Shown: one piece after another, positions 1-10,692 of the stretch
Position numbering within the stretch: the stretch's first letter is position 1
Layout: each line of letters begins with the position of its first letter
Origin: Paratinospora sagittata
Lineage: Eukaryota > Streptophyta > Magnoliopsida > Ranunculales > Menispermaceae
Length of the DNA: 64,000 bases
Direction: 5' to 3'
NCBI GenBank assembly: GCA_035771175.1
Contig: CM069593.1
Span: 34,918,741-34,982,740, forward strand
Program-made: the position numbers and the translations under genes
The notes under the pieces: generated by a model
Database searches by the model: none
What the model was told of the DNA's origin: nothing
Seen by the model: only the letters and a program-made list of their open reading frames with translations

Positions 1-267
1 CTAAAGTTGTTTTGGGCGTGCTAGACAATGGGAATCATCAAGGTGTTAGTAGAGAATATTTCAATGAGATAACCTAGCAAAACTGTGTAAGGAATAGAAA
101 AATGGAGCAAGCAGAAGTGCCCAAATTTTTCTCGTTAGAAATATCAGATTTTTGTCTCAGACGTGGATTGCGTGCTTTCGGGTTGCGTATCATGATTTCT
201 ATTGACAAATTGCAGGCTATAGCAGGTCTATGTACACAAACCCTAGAGCTCGAGTTTTTGACTATCC

Positions 268-491
268 GATAGCGTGTTATCAAGGCCTACGGCGCGCTAT
301 TGCCCATTTTACTAAAAATGGAAAGATCACGGCACCAGCTTTATAGCGAGTTATGAAAGGGGATAACGCGCTATAGACAATTTTTCAGAAAAACAAATGT
401 TTTATTATAGAACCCTATCAGCGTGCTATCAACACCGATAGTGCGCTAGTGCCTTATAGAAAATTTTGGCAAATTGCTGGAAAGCCTTATT
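268..491 (+). repeat. Internal triplication: three diverged 74-75 bp subunits with paired palindromic cores (monomer 1 copy)
   Basis: Three units begin at about 268, 342 and 417. The AGCG of the first core lies at 271, 345 and 420, and the (C/T)GCGCT of the second core at 293, 367 and 442, so both cores keep the same 74- and 75-bp spacing. Each unit starts with a form of ATAGCGNGNTATCAA, followed about 20 bp later by a GCGCTAT or GCGCTAG core. The first 40 bp of units 1 and 2 align closely; unit 3 is more diverged, and the tails of all three are weakly alike. In most monomers the second core of unit 2 is the perfect 12-bp palindrome ATAGCGCGCTAT (for example 1550-1561). The cluster recurs in essentially every monomer. 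Confidence 0.75.
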
Positions 492-699
492 TTAAAAAAC
501 TAAGGAACCATTCCATTGACTCAAAACATATTGAGATAAGATTATAAACTTTTAAATAATTCAAAACTCATTGAAATTATGATGAAAACCTTTCGAAAAA
601 CATTTTTTCAAAATGAAATACTATATCGAAGTGATTTTGAAGACTTTGCAATTTTCAGAGTTTTAATGCTGAGGTTGATCGAGGGGTTACCCTACACAC

Positions 700-760
700 C
701 AAAGATCAAACTAATGCATTAGACATGATATATGTCTTCGTTCTTCGAGCTTGATCTTTG
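700..760. repeat. Nested inverted-repeat element, cloverleaf-like (monomer 1 copy)
   Basis: The arms CAAAGATCAA (700-709) and TTGATCTTTG (751-760) are perfect 10-bp reverse complements. They enclose the perfect 12-bp palindrome CTAATGCATTAG (711-722) and the quasi-palindrome GACATGATATATGTC (722-736). Several later monomers change the latter to GACATGACATATGTC, which contains the perfect GACATATGTC. The arrangement could extrude as a cruciform or fold as a branched hairpin in single-stranded DNA or RNA. It is kept in most copies, with occasional arm changes (TTGATCTTCG). Function unknown. Confidence 0.7.
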
Positions 761-780
761 TAGACTTCGATAGCTATTGT

Positions 781-853
781 TTGATGTGTTGTTGATGATT
801 ACTTGTAGCTCATAGAAAAAAAATACAGGTGATGTGTTCTTGTTTGATGTGTT
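781..853 (+). repeat. Short direct repeats TGATGTGTT with an internal A-tract (monomer 1 copy)
   Basis: Three exact copies of TGATGTGTT lie at 782-790, 830-838 and 845-853. Between the first and second is an A-tract (816-823 here) whose length varies from copy to copy, with interruptions such as AAAAACAAAT in monomer 51. Simple slippage repeats; no function evident. Confidence 0.7.
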
Positions 854-1163
854 TTCTTAGCGAGAACACTTCATATAATTAAAGTTTAAAACAATAGATA
901 GCCTCTGGAAATCTCAGCACAAAAGGGATAAAATGAAGAACTAACGAAATAATGAGGTTATCTTCAAGACAGTTTGCAATTTTGATTCAGTTCGAAGATT
1001 GTTTGGGCAAATGCAAGAATCACGACTTTCTTCTATTTAAACACTCTTTGGAAAGCTCAGTCTAACTTGCAAAAATCGTGTGTGTTCTATCTTTTAAAAT
1101 CAGAGAATGAGGGCTTTATAAAATTAGCAGTTGCAGGTTAAAGAGCAAGAGAGTACAGAATGA

Positions 1164-1175
1164 TTTGAATTCAAA
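1164..1175. repeat. Perfect 12-bp palindrome TTTGAATTCAAA with EcoRI site, one per monomer
   Basis: Self-complementary over all 12 bases and found near the end of almost every monomer. GAATTC is lost in only a few copies by single changes: near 23731 (GAATTG), 37915 (GAATTT), 40287 and 58044 (GAGTTC). From monomer 43 some copies read GAATTCCAAAC, which keeps EcoRI but shortens the palindrome. Confidence 0.85.
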
Positions 1176-1187
1176 ACGTTGTTTAAT

Positions 1188-2375
1188 CTAAAGTTGTTTT
1201 GGGCGTGCTAGACAATGGGAATCATCAAGGTGTTAGTAGAGAATATTTCAATAAGATATCCTAGCAAAACTGTGTAAGGAATAGAACAATGGAGCAAGCA
1301 GAAATGCCCACATTTTTCTCGTTAGAAATATCAGATTTTTGTCTCAGACGTGGATTGCGTGCTTTCGGGTTGCGTATCATGATTTCTATTGACAAATTGC
1401 AGGCTATAGCAGGTCTATGTACACAAACCTTAAAGCTCGAGTTTTTGACTATCCGATAGCGTGTTATTAAGGCCTATGGCGCGCTATTGCCCATTTTACT
1501 AAAAATGGAAATATCACGGCAACAGCTTTATAGCGAGTTATGAAAGGGGATAGCGCGCTATAGACAATTTTTCAGAAAAACAAATGTTTTATTATAGAAC
1601 CCTATCAGGGTGCTATCAACACCGATTGTGCGCTAGTGGCTTATAGAAAATTTTGGCAAATTGCTGGAAAGCCTTATTTTAAAAAACTAAGGAACCATTC
1701 CATTTACTCAAAACATATTGAGATCAGATTATAAACTTTTAAATAATTCAAAACTCATTGAAATTATGATTAAAACCTTTCGAAAAACATTTTTTTCAAA
1801 ATGAAATACTATATCGAAGTAATTTTGAAGACTTTGCAATTTTCAGAGTTTTAATGCTGAGGTTGATCGAGGGGTTACCCTACACACCAAAGATCAAACT
1901 AATGCATTAGACATGATATATGTCTTCGTTCTTCGAGCTTGATCTTTGTAGACTTCAATAGCTATTGTTTGATGTGTTGTTGATGATTACTTGTAGCTCA
2001 TAGAAAAAAAATACAGGTGATGTGTTCTTGTTTGATGTGTTTTCTTACCGAGAACACTTCATATAATTAAAGTTTAAAACAATAGATAGCCTCTGGAAAT
2101 CTCAGCACAAAAGGGATAAAATGAAGAACTAACGAAATAATGAGGTTATCTTCAAGACAGTTTGCAATTTTGATTCAGTTCGAAGATTCTTTGGGCAAAT
2201 GCAAGAATCACGACTTTCTTCTATTTAAACACTCTTTGGAAAGCTCAGTCTAACTTGCAAAAATCGTGTGTGTTCTATCTTTTAAAATCAGAGAATGAGG
2301 GCTTTATAAAATTAGCAGTTGCAGGTTAAAGAGCAAGAGAGTACAGAATGATTTGAATTCAAAACGTTGTTTAAT
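1188..2375 (+). repeat. Satellite monomer 2 (type B)
   Basis: 1,188 bp. Type B marks: AATAAGATATCC, GCCCACAT, GTTATTAAGG, CAGGGTGCTATC, CGATTGTGCG and GTGGCTTATAG. It has the perfect ATAGCGCGCTAT at 1550-1561. Confidence 0.97.
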
Positions 2376-3563
2376 CTAAAGTTGTTTTGGGCGTGCTAGA
2401 CAATGGGAATCATCAAGGTGTTAGTAGAGAAGATTTCAATAAGATATCCTAGCAAATTTGTGTAAGGAATAGAACAATGGAGCAAGCAGAAATGCCCACA
2501 TTTTTCTCGTTAGAAATATCAGATTTTTGTCTCAGACGTGGATTGCGTGCTTTTGGGTTGCGTATCATGTTTTCTATTGACAAATTGCAGGCTATAGCAG
2601 GTCTATGTACACAAACCTTAGAGCTCGAGTTTTTGACTATCCGATAGCATGTTATTAAGGCCTATGGCGCGCTATTGCCCATTTTACAAAAAATGGAAAT
2701 ATCACGGCAACAGCTTTATAGCGAGTTATGAAAGGGGATAGCGCGCTATAGACAATTTTTCAGAAAAACAAATGTTTTATTATAGAACCCTATCAGGGTG
2801 CTATCAACACCGATTGTGCGCTAGTGGCTTATAGAAAATTTTGGCAAATTGCTGGAAAGCCTTATTTTAAAAAACTAAGGAACCATTCCATTTACTCAAA
2901 ACATATTGAGATAAGATTATAAACTTTTAAGTAATTAATAACTCATTGAAATTATGATTAAAACCTTTCGAAAAACATTTTTTTCAAAATGAAATACTAT
3001 ATCGAAGTAATTTTGAAGACTTTGCAATTTTCAGAGTTTTAATGCTGAGGTTGATCGAGGGGTTACCCTACACACCAAAGATCAAACTAATGCATTAGAC
3101 ATGATATATGTCTTCGTTCTTCGAGCTTGATCTTTGTAGACTTCGATAGCTATTGTTTGATGTGTTGTTGATGATTACTTGTAGGTCATAGAAAAAAAAT
3201 ACAGGTGATGTGTTCTTGTTTGATGTGTTTTCTTACCGAGAACACTTCATATAATTAAAGTTTAAAACAATAGATAGCCTCTGGAAATCTCAGCACAAAA
3301 GGGATAAAATGAAGAACTAACGAAATAATGAGGTTATCTTCAAGACAGTTTGCAATTTTGATTCAGTTCGAAGATTGTTTGGGCAAATGCAAGAATCACG
3401 ACTTTCTTCTATTTAAACACTCTTTGGAAAGCTCAGTCTAACTTGCAAAAATCGTGTGTGTTCTATCTTTTAGAATCAGAGAATGAGGGCTTTATAAAAT
3501 TAGCAGTTGCAGGTTAAAGAGCAAGAGAGTACAGAATGATTTGAATTCAAAACGTTGTTTAAT
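2376..3563 (+). repeat. Satellite monomer 3 (type B variant)
   Basis: 1,188 bp. Like monomer 2, but with AGAAGATTTC and AAATTTGTG near the start and with GCTTTTGGG and ATGTTTTCT in place of the CpG form. Shares these marks with monomer 5. Confidence 0.97.
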
Positions 3564-4751
3564 CTAAAGTTGTTTTGGGCGTGCTAGACAATGGGAATCA
3601 TCAAGGTGTTAGTAGAGAATATTTCAATGAGATAACCTAGCAAAACTGTGTAAGGAATAGAAAAATGGAGCAAGCAGAAGTGCCCAAATTTTTCTCGTTA
3701 GAAATAACAGATTTTTGTCTCAGACGTGGATTGCGTGCTTTCGGGTTGCGTATCATGATTTCTATTGACAAATTGCAGGCTATAGCAGGTCTATGTACAC
3801 AAACCCTAGAGCTCGAGTTTTTGACTATCCGATAGCGTGTTATCAAGGCCTACGGCGCGCTATTGCCCATTTTACTAAAAATGGAAATATCACGGCAACA
3901 GCTTTATAGCGAGTTATGAAAGGGGATAGCGCGCTATAGACAATTTTTCAGAAAAACAAATGTTTTATTATAGAACCCTATCAGCGTGCTATCAACACCG
4001 ATAGTGCGCTAGTGCCTTATAGAAAATTTTGGCAAATTGCTGGAAAGCCTTATTTTAAAAAACTAAGGAACCATTCCATTGACTCAAAACATATTGAGAT
4101 AAGATTATAAACTTTTAAATAATTCAAAACTCATTGAAATTATGATGACAACCTTTCGAAAAACATTTTTTTCAAAATGAAATACTATATCGAAGTAATT
4201 TTGAAGACTTTGCAATTTTCAGAGTTTTAATGCTGAGGTTGATCGAGGGGTTACCCTACACACCAAAGATCAAACTAATGCATTAGACATGATATATGTC
4301 TTCGTTCTTCGAGCTTGATCTTTGTAGACTTCGATAGCAATTGTTTGATGTGTTGTTGATGATTACTTGTAGCTCATAGAAAAAAAATACAGGTGATGTG
4401 TTCTTGTTTGATGTGTTTTCTTACCGAGAACACTTCATATAATTAAAGTTTAAAACAATAGATAGCCTCTGGAAATCTCAACACAAAAGGGATAAAATGA
4501 AGAACTAACGAAATAATGAGGTTATCTTCAAGACAGTTTGCAATTTTGATTCAGTTCGAAGATTGTTTGGGCAAATGCAAGAATCACGACTTTCTTCTAT
4601 TTAAACACTCTTTGGAAAGCTCAGTCTAACTTGCAAAAATCGTGTGTGTTCTATCTTTTAAAATCAGAGAATGAGGGCTTTATAAAATTAGCAGTTGCAG
4701 GTTAAAGAGCAAGAGAGTACAGAATGATTTGAATTCAAAACGTTGTTTAAT
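3564..4751 (+). repeat. Satellite monomer 4 (type A)
   Basis: 1,188 bp. Very close to monomer 1 (AATGAGATAACC, GCCCAAAT, ATGATTTCT), with the perfect ATAGCGCGCTAT restored and a GAAATAACAG change. Confidence 0.97.
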
Positions 4752-5939
4752 CTAAAGTTGTTTTGGGCGTGCTAGACAATGGGAATCATCAAGGTGTTAG
4801 TAGAGAAGGTTTCAATAAGATATCCTAGCAAATTTGTGTAAGGAATAGAACAATGGACCAAGCAGAAATGCCCACATTTTTCTCGTTAGAAATATCAGAT
4901 TTTTGTCTCAGACGTGGATTGCGTGCTTTTGGGTTGCGTATCATGTTTTCTATTGACAAATTGCAGGCTATAGCAGGTCTATGTACACAAACCTTAGAGC
5001 TCGAGTTTTTGACTATCCGACAGCGTGTTATTAAGGCCTATGGCGCGCTATTGCCCATTTTACAAAAAATGGAAATATCACGGCAACAGCTTTATAGCGA
5101 GTTATGAAAGGGGATAGCGCGCTATAGACAATTTTTCAGAAAAACAAATGTTTTATTATAGAACCCTATCAGGGTGCTATCAACACCGATTGTGCGGTAG
5201 TGGCTTATAGAAAATTTTGGCAAATTGCTGGAAAGCCTTATTTTAAAAAACTAAGGAACCATTCCATTTACTCAAAACATATTGAGATAAGATTATAAAC
5301 TTTTAAATAATTCAAAACTGATTGAAATTTTGATTAAAACCTTTCGAAAAACATTTTTTTCAAAATGAAATACTATATCGAAGTAATTTTGAAGACTTTG
5401 CAATTTTCAGAGTTTTAATGCTGAGGTTTATCGAGGGGTTACCCTACACACCAAAGATCAAACTAATGCATTAGACATGATATATGTCTTCGTTCTTCGA
5501 GCTTGATCTTTGTAGACTTCGATAGCTATTGTTTGATGTGTTGTTGATGATTACTTGTAGCTCATAGAAAAAAAATACAGGTGATGTGCTCTTGTTTGAT
5601 GTGTTTTCTTACCGAGAACACTTCATATAATTAAAGTTTAAAACAATAGATAGCCTCTGGAAATCTCAGCACAAAAGGGATAAAATGAAGAACTAACGAA
5701 ATAATGAGCTTATCTTCAAGACAGTTTGCAATTTTGATTCAGTTCGAAGATTCTTTGGGCAAATGCAAGAATCACGACTTTCTTCTATTTAAACACTCTT
5801 TGGAAAGCTCAGTCTAACTTGCAAAAATCGTGTGTGTTCTATCTTTTAAAATCAGAGATTGAGGGCTTTATAAAATTAGCAGTTGCAGGTTAAAGAGCAA
5901 GAGAGTACAGAATGATTTGAATTCAAAACGTTGTTTAAT
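4752..5939 (+). repeat. Satellite monomer 5 (type B variant)
   Basis: 1,188 bp. Closest to monomer 3. It is the only copy in which CCGATAGCG has become CCGACAGCG, removing an in-frame TAG and giving the longest clean ATG-started plus-strand frame in the window. It also carries GAGCTTATCTTC, shared with monomers 6 and 8. Confidence 0.97.
4853..5107 (+). other. Chance or relic open frame in monomer 5 (84 codons); not called as a gene
   Basis: An ATG-started frame that in all other monomers is cut by TAG at CCGATAGCG and, in many, by a second TAG at GACAGATAG. Here the first is CAG and the second position is AAATTG, so the frame runs on to the TGA in GAGTTATGA. No signal peptide, known domain or catalytic motif is visible. 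The stop-causing variants are common and the frame is not maintained in sister copies, so I infer no coding function. It may preserve the 5' part of a former reading frame. Confidence 0.15.
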
Positions 5940-6520
5940 CTAAAGTTTTTTTGGGCGTGCTAGACAATGGGAATCATCAAGGTGTTAGTAGAGAATATTT
6001 CAATGAGATAACCTAGCAAAACTGTGTAAGGAATAGAAAAATGGAGCAAGCAGAAGTGCCCAAATTTTTCTCGTTAGAAATATCAGATTTTTGTCTCAGA
6101 CGTGGATTGCGTGCTTTCGGGTTGCGTATCATGATTTCTATTGACAAATTGCAGGCTATAGCAAGTCTATGTACACAAACCCTAGAGCTCGAGTTTTTGA
6201 CTATCGGATAGCGTGTTATCAAGGCCTACGGCGCGCTATTGCCCATTTTACTAAAAATGGAAAGATCACGGCAACAGCTTTATAGCGAGTTATGAAAGGG
6301 GATAGCGCGCTATAGACAATTTTTCAGAAAAACAAATGTTTTATTATAGAACCCTATCAGCGTGCTATCAACACCGATAGTGCGCTAGTGCCTTATAGAA
6401 AATTTTGGCAAATTGCTGAAAAGCCTTATTTTAAAAAACTAAGGAACCATTCCTTTAACTCAAAACATATTGAGATAAGATTATAAACTTTTAAATAATT
6501 CAAAACTCATTGAAATTATG
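5025..6520 (+). repeat. Source-like copy of a ~1.5-kb block shared with 8590-10085 (shift 3,565 bp)
   Basis: The second part of monomer 5 and the first part of monomer 6 share rare variants with the corresponding parts of monomers 8 and 9: GAGCTTATCTTC, GTTTTTTTGGG, CAAGTCTATG, CTATCGGATAG and GCTGAAAAGCC. The shift is 3,565 bp (three monomers). Ends are approximate, judged from where diagnostic variants stop matching. Confidence 0.6.
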
Positions 6521-7127
6521 ATTAAAACCTTTCGAAAAACATTTTTTTCAAAATGAAATACTATATCGAAGTGATTTTGAAGACTTTGCAATTTTCAGAG
6601 TTTTAATGTTGAGGTTGATCGAGGGGTTACCCTACACACCAAAGATCAAACTAATGCATTAGACATGATATATGTCTTCGTTCTTCGAGCTTGATCTTTG
6701 TAGACTTCGATAGCTATTGTTTGATGTGTTGTTGATGATTACTTGTAGGTCATAGAAAAAATATACGGGTGATGTGTTCTTGTTTGATGTGTTTTCTTAC
6801 CGAGAACACTTCATATAATTAAAGTTTAAAACAATAGATAGCCTCTAGAAATCTCAGCGCAAAAGGGATAAAATGAAGAACTAACGAAATAATGAGCTTA
6901 TCTTCAAGACAGTTTGCAATTTTGATCCAGTTCGAAGATTTTTTGGGCAAATGCAAGAATCACGACTTTCTCCTAATTAAACACTCTTTGGAAAGCTCAG
7001 TCTAACTTGCAAAAATCGTGTGTGTTCTATCTTTTGAAATCAGAGATTGAGGGCTTTATAAAATTAGCAGTTGCAGGTTAAAGAGCAAGAGAGTACAGAA
7101 TGATTTGAATTCAAAACGTTGTTTAAT
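5940..7127 (+). repeat. Satellite monomer 6 (type A)
   Basis: 1,188 bp. Type A with private marks GTTTTTTTGGG, CAAGTCTATG, CTATCGGATAG and GCTGAAAAGCC, all shared with monomer 9. The A-tract region reads AAAAAATATACGGG, shared with monomer 7. Confidence 0.97.
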
Positions 7128-8316
7128 CTAAAGTTGTTTTGGGCGTGCTAGACAATGGGAATCATCAAGGTGTTAGTAGAGAATATTTCAATTAAAATAA
7201 CCTAGCAAAACTGTGTAAGGAATAGAAAAATGGAGCAAGTAGAAGTGGCCAAATTTTTCTCATTAGAAATATCAGAATTTTGTCTCAGACGTGGATTGCG
7301 TGCTTTTGGGTTGCGTATCATGTTTTCTATTGACAAATTGCAGGCTATAGCAGGTCTATGTACACAAACCCTAGAGCTCGAGTTTTTGACTATCCGATAG
7401 CGTGTTATCAAGGCCTATGGCGCGCTATTGCCCATTTTACTAAAAATGGAAAGATCACGGCAACAGCTTTATAGCGAGTTATGAAAGGGGATAGCGCGCT
7501 ATAGACAATTTTTCAGAAAAACAAATGTTTTATTATAGAACCCTATCAGCGTGCTATCAACACCGATAGTGCGCTAGTGCCTTATAGAAAAATTTGGCAA
7601 ATTGCTGGAAAGCCTTATTTTAAAAAACTAAGGAACCATTCCATTGACTCAAAACCTATCGAGATAAGATTAAAAACTTTTAAATAATTCAAAACTCATT
7701 GAAATTAGGATTAAAACCTTTCGAAAAACGTTTTTTTCAAAATGAAATACTATATCGAAGTGATTTTGAAGACTTTGCAATTTTCAGAGTTTTAACGCTG
7801 AGGTTGATCGAGGGGTTACCCTAGACACCAAAGATCAAACTAACGCATTTGACATGAGATATGTCTTCGTTCTTCGAGCTTGATCTTTGTAGACTTCGAT
7901 AGCTATTGTTTGATGTGTTGTTGATGATTACTTGTAGGTCATAGAAAAAATATACGGGTGATGTGTTCTTGTTTGATGTGTTTTCTTACCGAGAACACTT
8001 CATATAATTAAAGTTTAAAACAATAGATAGCCTCTGGAAATCTCTGCACAAAAGGGATAAAATGAAGAACTTGCGAAATAATGAGGTTATCTTCAAGACA
8101 GTTTGCAATTTTGATCCACTTCGAAGATTGTTTGGGCAAATGCAAGAATCACGACTTTCTTCTATTTAAACACTCTTTGGAAAGCTCAGTCTAACTTGCA
8201 AAAATCGTGTGTGTTCTATCTTTTAAAATCAGAGATTGAGGGCTTTATAAAATTAGCAGTTACAGGTTAAAGAGCAAGAGAGTACAGAATGATTTGAATT
8301 CAAAACGTTGTTTAAT
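7128..8316 (+). repeat. Satellite monomer 7 (A-like, divergent)
   Basis: 1,189 bp. Marks: CAATTAAAATAACC, AGTGGCCAAAT, CAGAATTTTG, AAACCTATCGAG, GTTTTAACGCTG. It has AACTTGCG in place of the usual AACTAACG or AACTAGCG, which removes a plus-strand stop in the distal part; monomer 11 shares this. Confidence 0.96.
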
Positions 8317-9504
8317 CTAAAGTTGTTTTGGGCGTGCCAGACAATGGGAATCATCAAGGTGATTGTAGAGAATATTTCAATAAGATAACCTAGCAAAACT
8401 GTGTAAGGAATAGAAAAATGGAGCAAGCAGAAGTGCCCACATTTTTCTCGTTCGAAATATCAGATTTTTGTCTGAGACGTGGATTGCGTGCTTCTGGGTT
8501 GTGTATCATCTTCTCTATTGACAGATAGCAGGCTATAACAGGTCTATGCACACAAACCCTAGAGCTCGAGTTTTTGACAATCCGATAGCGTGTTATTAAG
8601 GCCTATGGCGCGCTATTGCCCATTTTACTAAAAATGGAAATATCACGGCAACAGCTTTATAGCGAGTTATGAAAGGGGATAGCGCGCTATAGACAATTTT
8701 TCAGAAAAACAAATGTTTTATTATAGAACCCTATCAGGGTGCTATCAACACCGATTGTGCGCTAGTGGCTTATAGAAAATTTTGGCAAATTGCTGGAAAG
8801 CCTTATTTTAAAAAACTAAGGAACCATTCCATTTACTCAAAACATATTGAGATAAGATTATAAACTTTTAAATAATTCAAAACTCATTGAAATTATGATT
8901 AAAACCTTTCGAAAAACATTTTTTTCAAAATGAAATACTATATCGAAGTAATTTTGAAGACTTTGCAATTTTCAGAGTTTTAATGCTGAGGTTGATCGAG
9001 GGGTTACCCTACACACCAAAGATCAAACTAATGCATTAGACATGATATATGTCTTCGTTCTTCGAGCTTGATCTTTGTAGACTTCGATAGCTATTGTTTG
9101 ATGTGTTGTTGATGATTACTTGTATCTCATAGAAAAAAAATACAGGTGATGTGTTCTTGTTTGATGTGTTTTCTTACCGAGAACACTTCATATAATTAAA
9201 GTTTAAATCAATAGATAGCCTCTGGAAATCTCAGCACAAAAGGGATAAAATGAAGAACTAACGAAATAATGAGCTTATCTTCAAGACAGTTTGCAATTTT
9301 GATTCAGTTCGAAGATTCTTTGGGCAAATGCAAGAATCACGACTTTCTTCTATTTAAACACTCTTTGGAAAGCTCAGTCTAACTTGCAAAAATCGTGTGT
9401 GTTCTATCTTTTAAAATCAGAGATTGAGGGCTTTATAAAATTAGCAGTTGCAGGTTAAAGAGCAAGAGAGTACATAATGATTTGAATTCAAAACGTTGTT
9501 TAAT
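8317..9504 (+). repeat. Satellite monomer 8 (chimera: D-like front, B-like back)
   Basis: 1,188 bp. The first ~260 bp match monomer 10 almost exactly (GCTTCTGGGTTGTGTATC, GACAGATAG, GCTATAACAGG). From about 8582 it turns into type B (GTTATTAAGG, CAGGGTGCTATC, CGATTGTGCG, GTGGCTTATAG). This is a mosaic monomer produced by exchange or conversion between families. Confidence 0.95.
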
Positions 9505-10085
9505 CTAAAGTTTTTTTGGGCGTGCTAGACAATGGGAATCATCAAGGTGTTAGTAGAGAATATTTCAATGAGATAACCTAGCAAAACTGTGTAAGGAATA
9601 GAAAAATGGAGCAAGCAGAAGTGCCCAAATTTTTCTCGTTAGAAATATCAGATTTTTGTCTCAGACGTGAATTGCGTGCTTTCGGGTTGCGTATCATGAT
9701 TTCTATTGACAAATTGCAGGCTATAGCAAGTCTATGTACACAAACCCTAGAGCTCGAGTTTTTGACTATCGGATAGCGTGTTATCAAGGCCTACGGCGCG
9801 CTATTGCCCATTTTACTAAAAATGGAAAGATCACGGCAACAGCTTTATAGTGAGTTATGAAAGGGGATAGCGCGCTATAGACAATTTTTCAGAAAAACAA
9901 ATGTTTTATTATAGAACCCTATCAGCGTGCTATCAACACCGATAGTGCGCTAGTGCCTTATAGAAAATTTTGGCAAATTGCTGAAAAGCCTTATTTTAAA
10001 AAACTAAGGAACCATTCCATTAACTCAAAACATATTGAGATAAGATTATAAACTTTTAAATAATTCAAAACTCATTGAAATTATG
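8590..10085 (+). repeat. Second copy of the ~1.5-kb block (pairs with 5025-6520)
   Basis: Matches the earlier block at a shift of 3,565 bp, sharing GAGCTTATCTTC, GTTTTTTTGGG, CTATCGGATAG and GCTGAAAAGCC. Its left end falls near the chimeric breakpoint of monomer 8, which suggests one exchange event created both. Confidence 0.6.
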
Positions 10086-10692
10086 ATTAAAACCTTTCGA
10101 AAAACATTTTTTTCAAAATGAAATACTATATCGAAGTAATTTTGAAGACTTTGCAATTTTCAGAGTTTTAATGCTGAGGTTGATCGAGGGGTTACCCTAC
10201 ACACCAAAGATCAAACTAATGCATTAGACATGATATATGTCTTCGTTCTTCGAGCTTGATCTTTGTAGACTTCGATAGCTATTGTTTGAAGTGTTGTTGA
10301 TGATTACTTGTAACTCATAGAAAAAAAATACAGGTGATGTGTTCTTGGTTGATGTGTTTTCTTACCGAGAACACTTCATATACTTACAGTTTAAAACAAT
10401 AGATAGCCTCTGGAAATCTCTGCGCAAAAGGGATAAAATGAAGAACTAGCGAAATAATGAGGTTATCTTCAAGACAGTTTGCAATTTTGATCCTGTTCGA
10501 AGATTGTTTGGGCAACGCAAGAATCACGACTTTCTTCTATTTAAACACTCTTTGGAAAGCTCAGTCTAACTTGCAAAAAATCGTGTGTGTTCTATCTTTT
10601 AAAATCAGAGATTGAGGGCTTTATAAAATTAGCAGTTGCAGGTTAAAGAGCAAGAGAGTACAAAATGATATGAATTCAAAACGTTGTTTAAT
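9505..10692 (+). repeat. Satellite monomer 9 (type A)
   Basis: 1,188 bp. Sister of monomer 6. Private changes include GACGTGAATTGCG and TTTATAGTGAG. Its distal part (TTGAAGTGTTG, ACTTACAG, CTCTGCGC) resembles the downstream D-like group, so this is the transition copy. Confidence 0.97.

Larger units (their letters stand above)
1..1187 (+). repeat. Satellite monomer 1 (type A)
   Basis: 1,187 bp; used as the coordinate reference. Type A marks: AATGAGATAACC near the start, GCCCAAAT, the CpG-containing TTTCGGGTTGCG, ATGATTTCT and GACAAATTG. The central palindrome is altered here to ATAACGCGCTAT. Closest relative is monomer 4. Confidence 0.97.

Noticed and set aside
239..248. AAACCCTA next to GAGCTC in each monomer, resembling one plant telomere repeat unit
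   Set aside because: A single unit only, never tandem, and occasionally mutated (AAACCGTA, AAACCTTA). This is expected by chance and does not show subtelomeric location.
735..752. CTTCGTTCTTCGAGC as a possible CENP-B box
   Set aside because: It has the TTCG start but lacks the required A and CGGG positions of the core on either strand.
1111..1127. CTTTATAAAATTAG as a TATA box near the monomer end
   Set aside because: AT-rich sequence gives such matches readily, there is no paired promoter element or downstream gene, and from about 49675 to 62360 most copies read CTTGATAAAATTAG without any other consequence visible.
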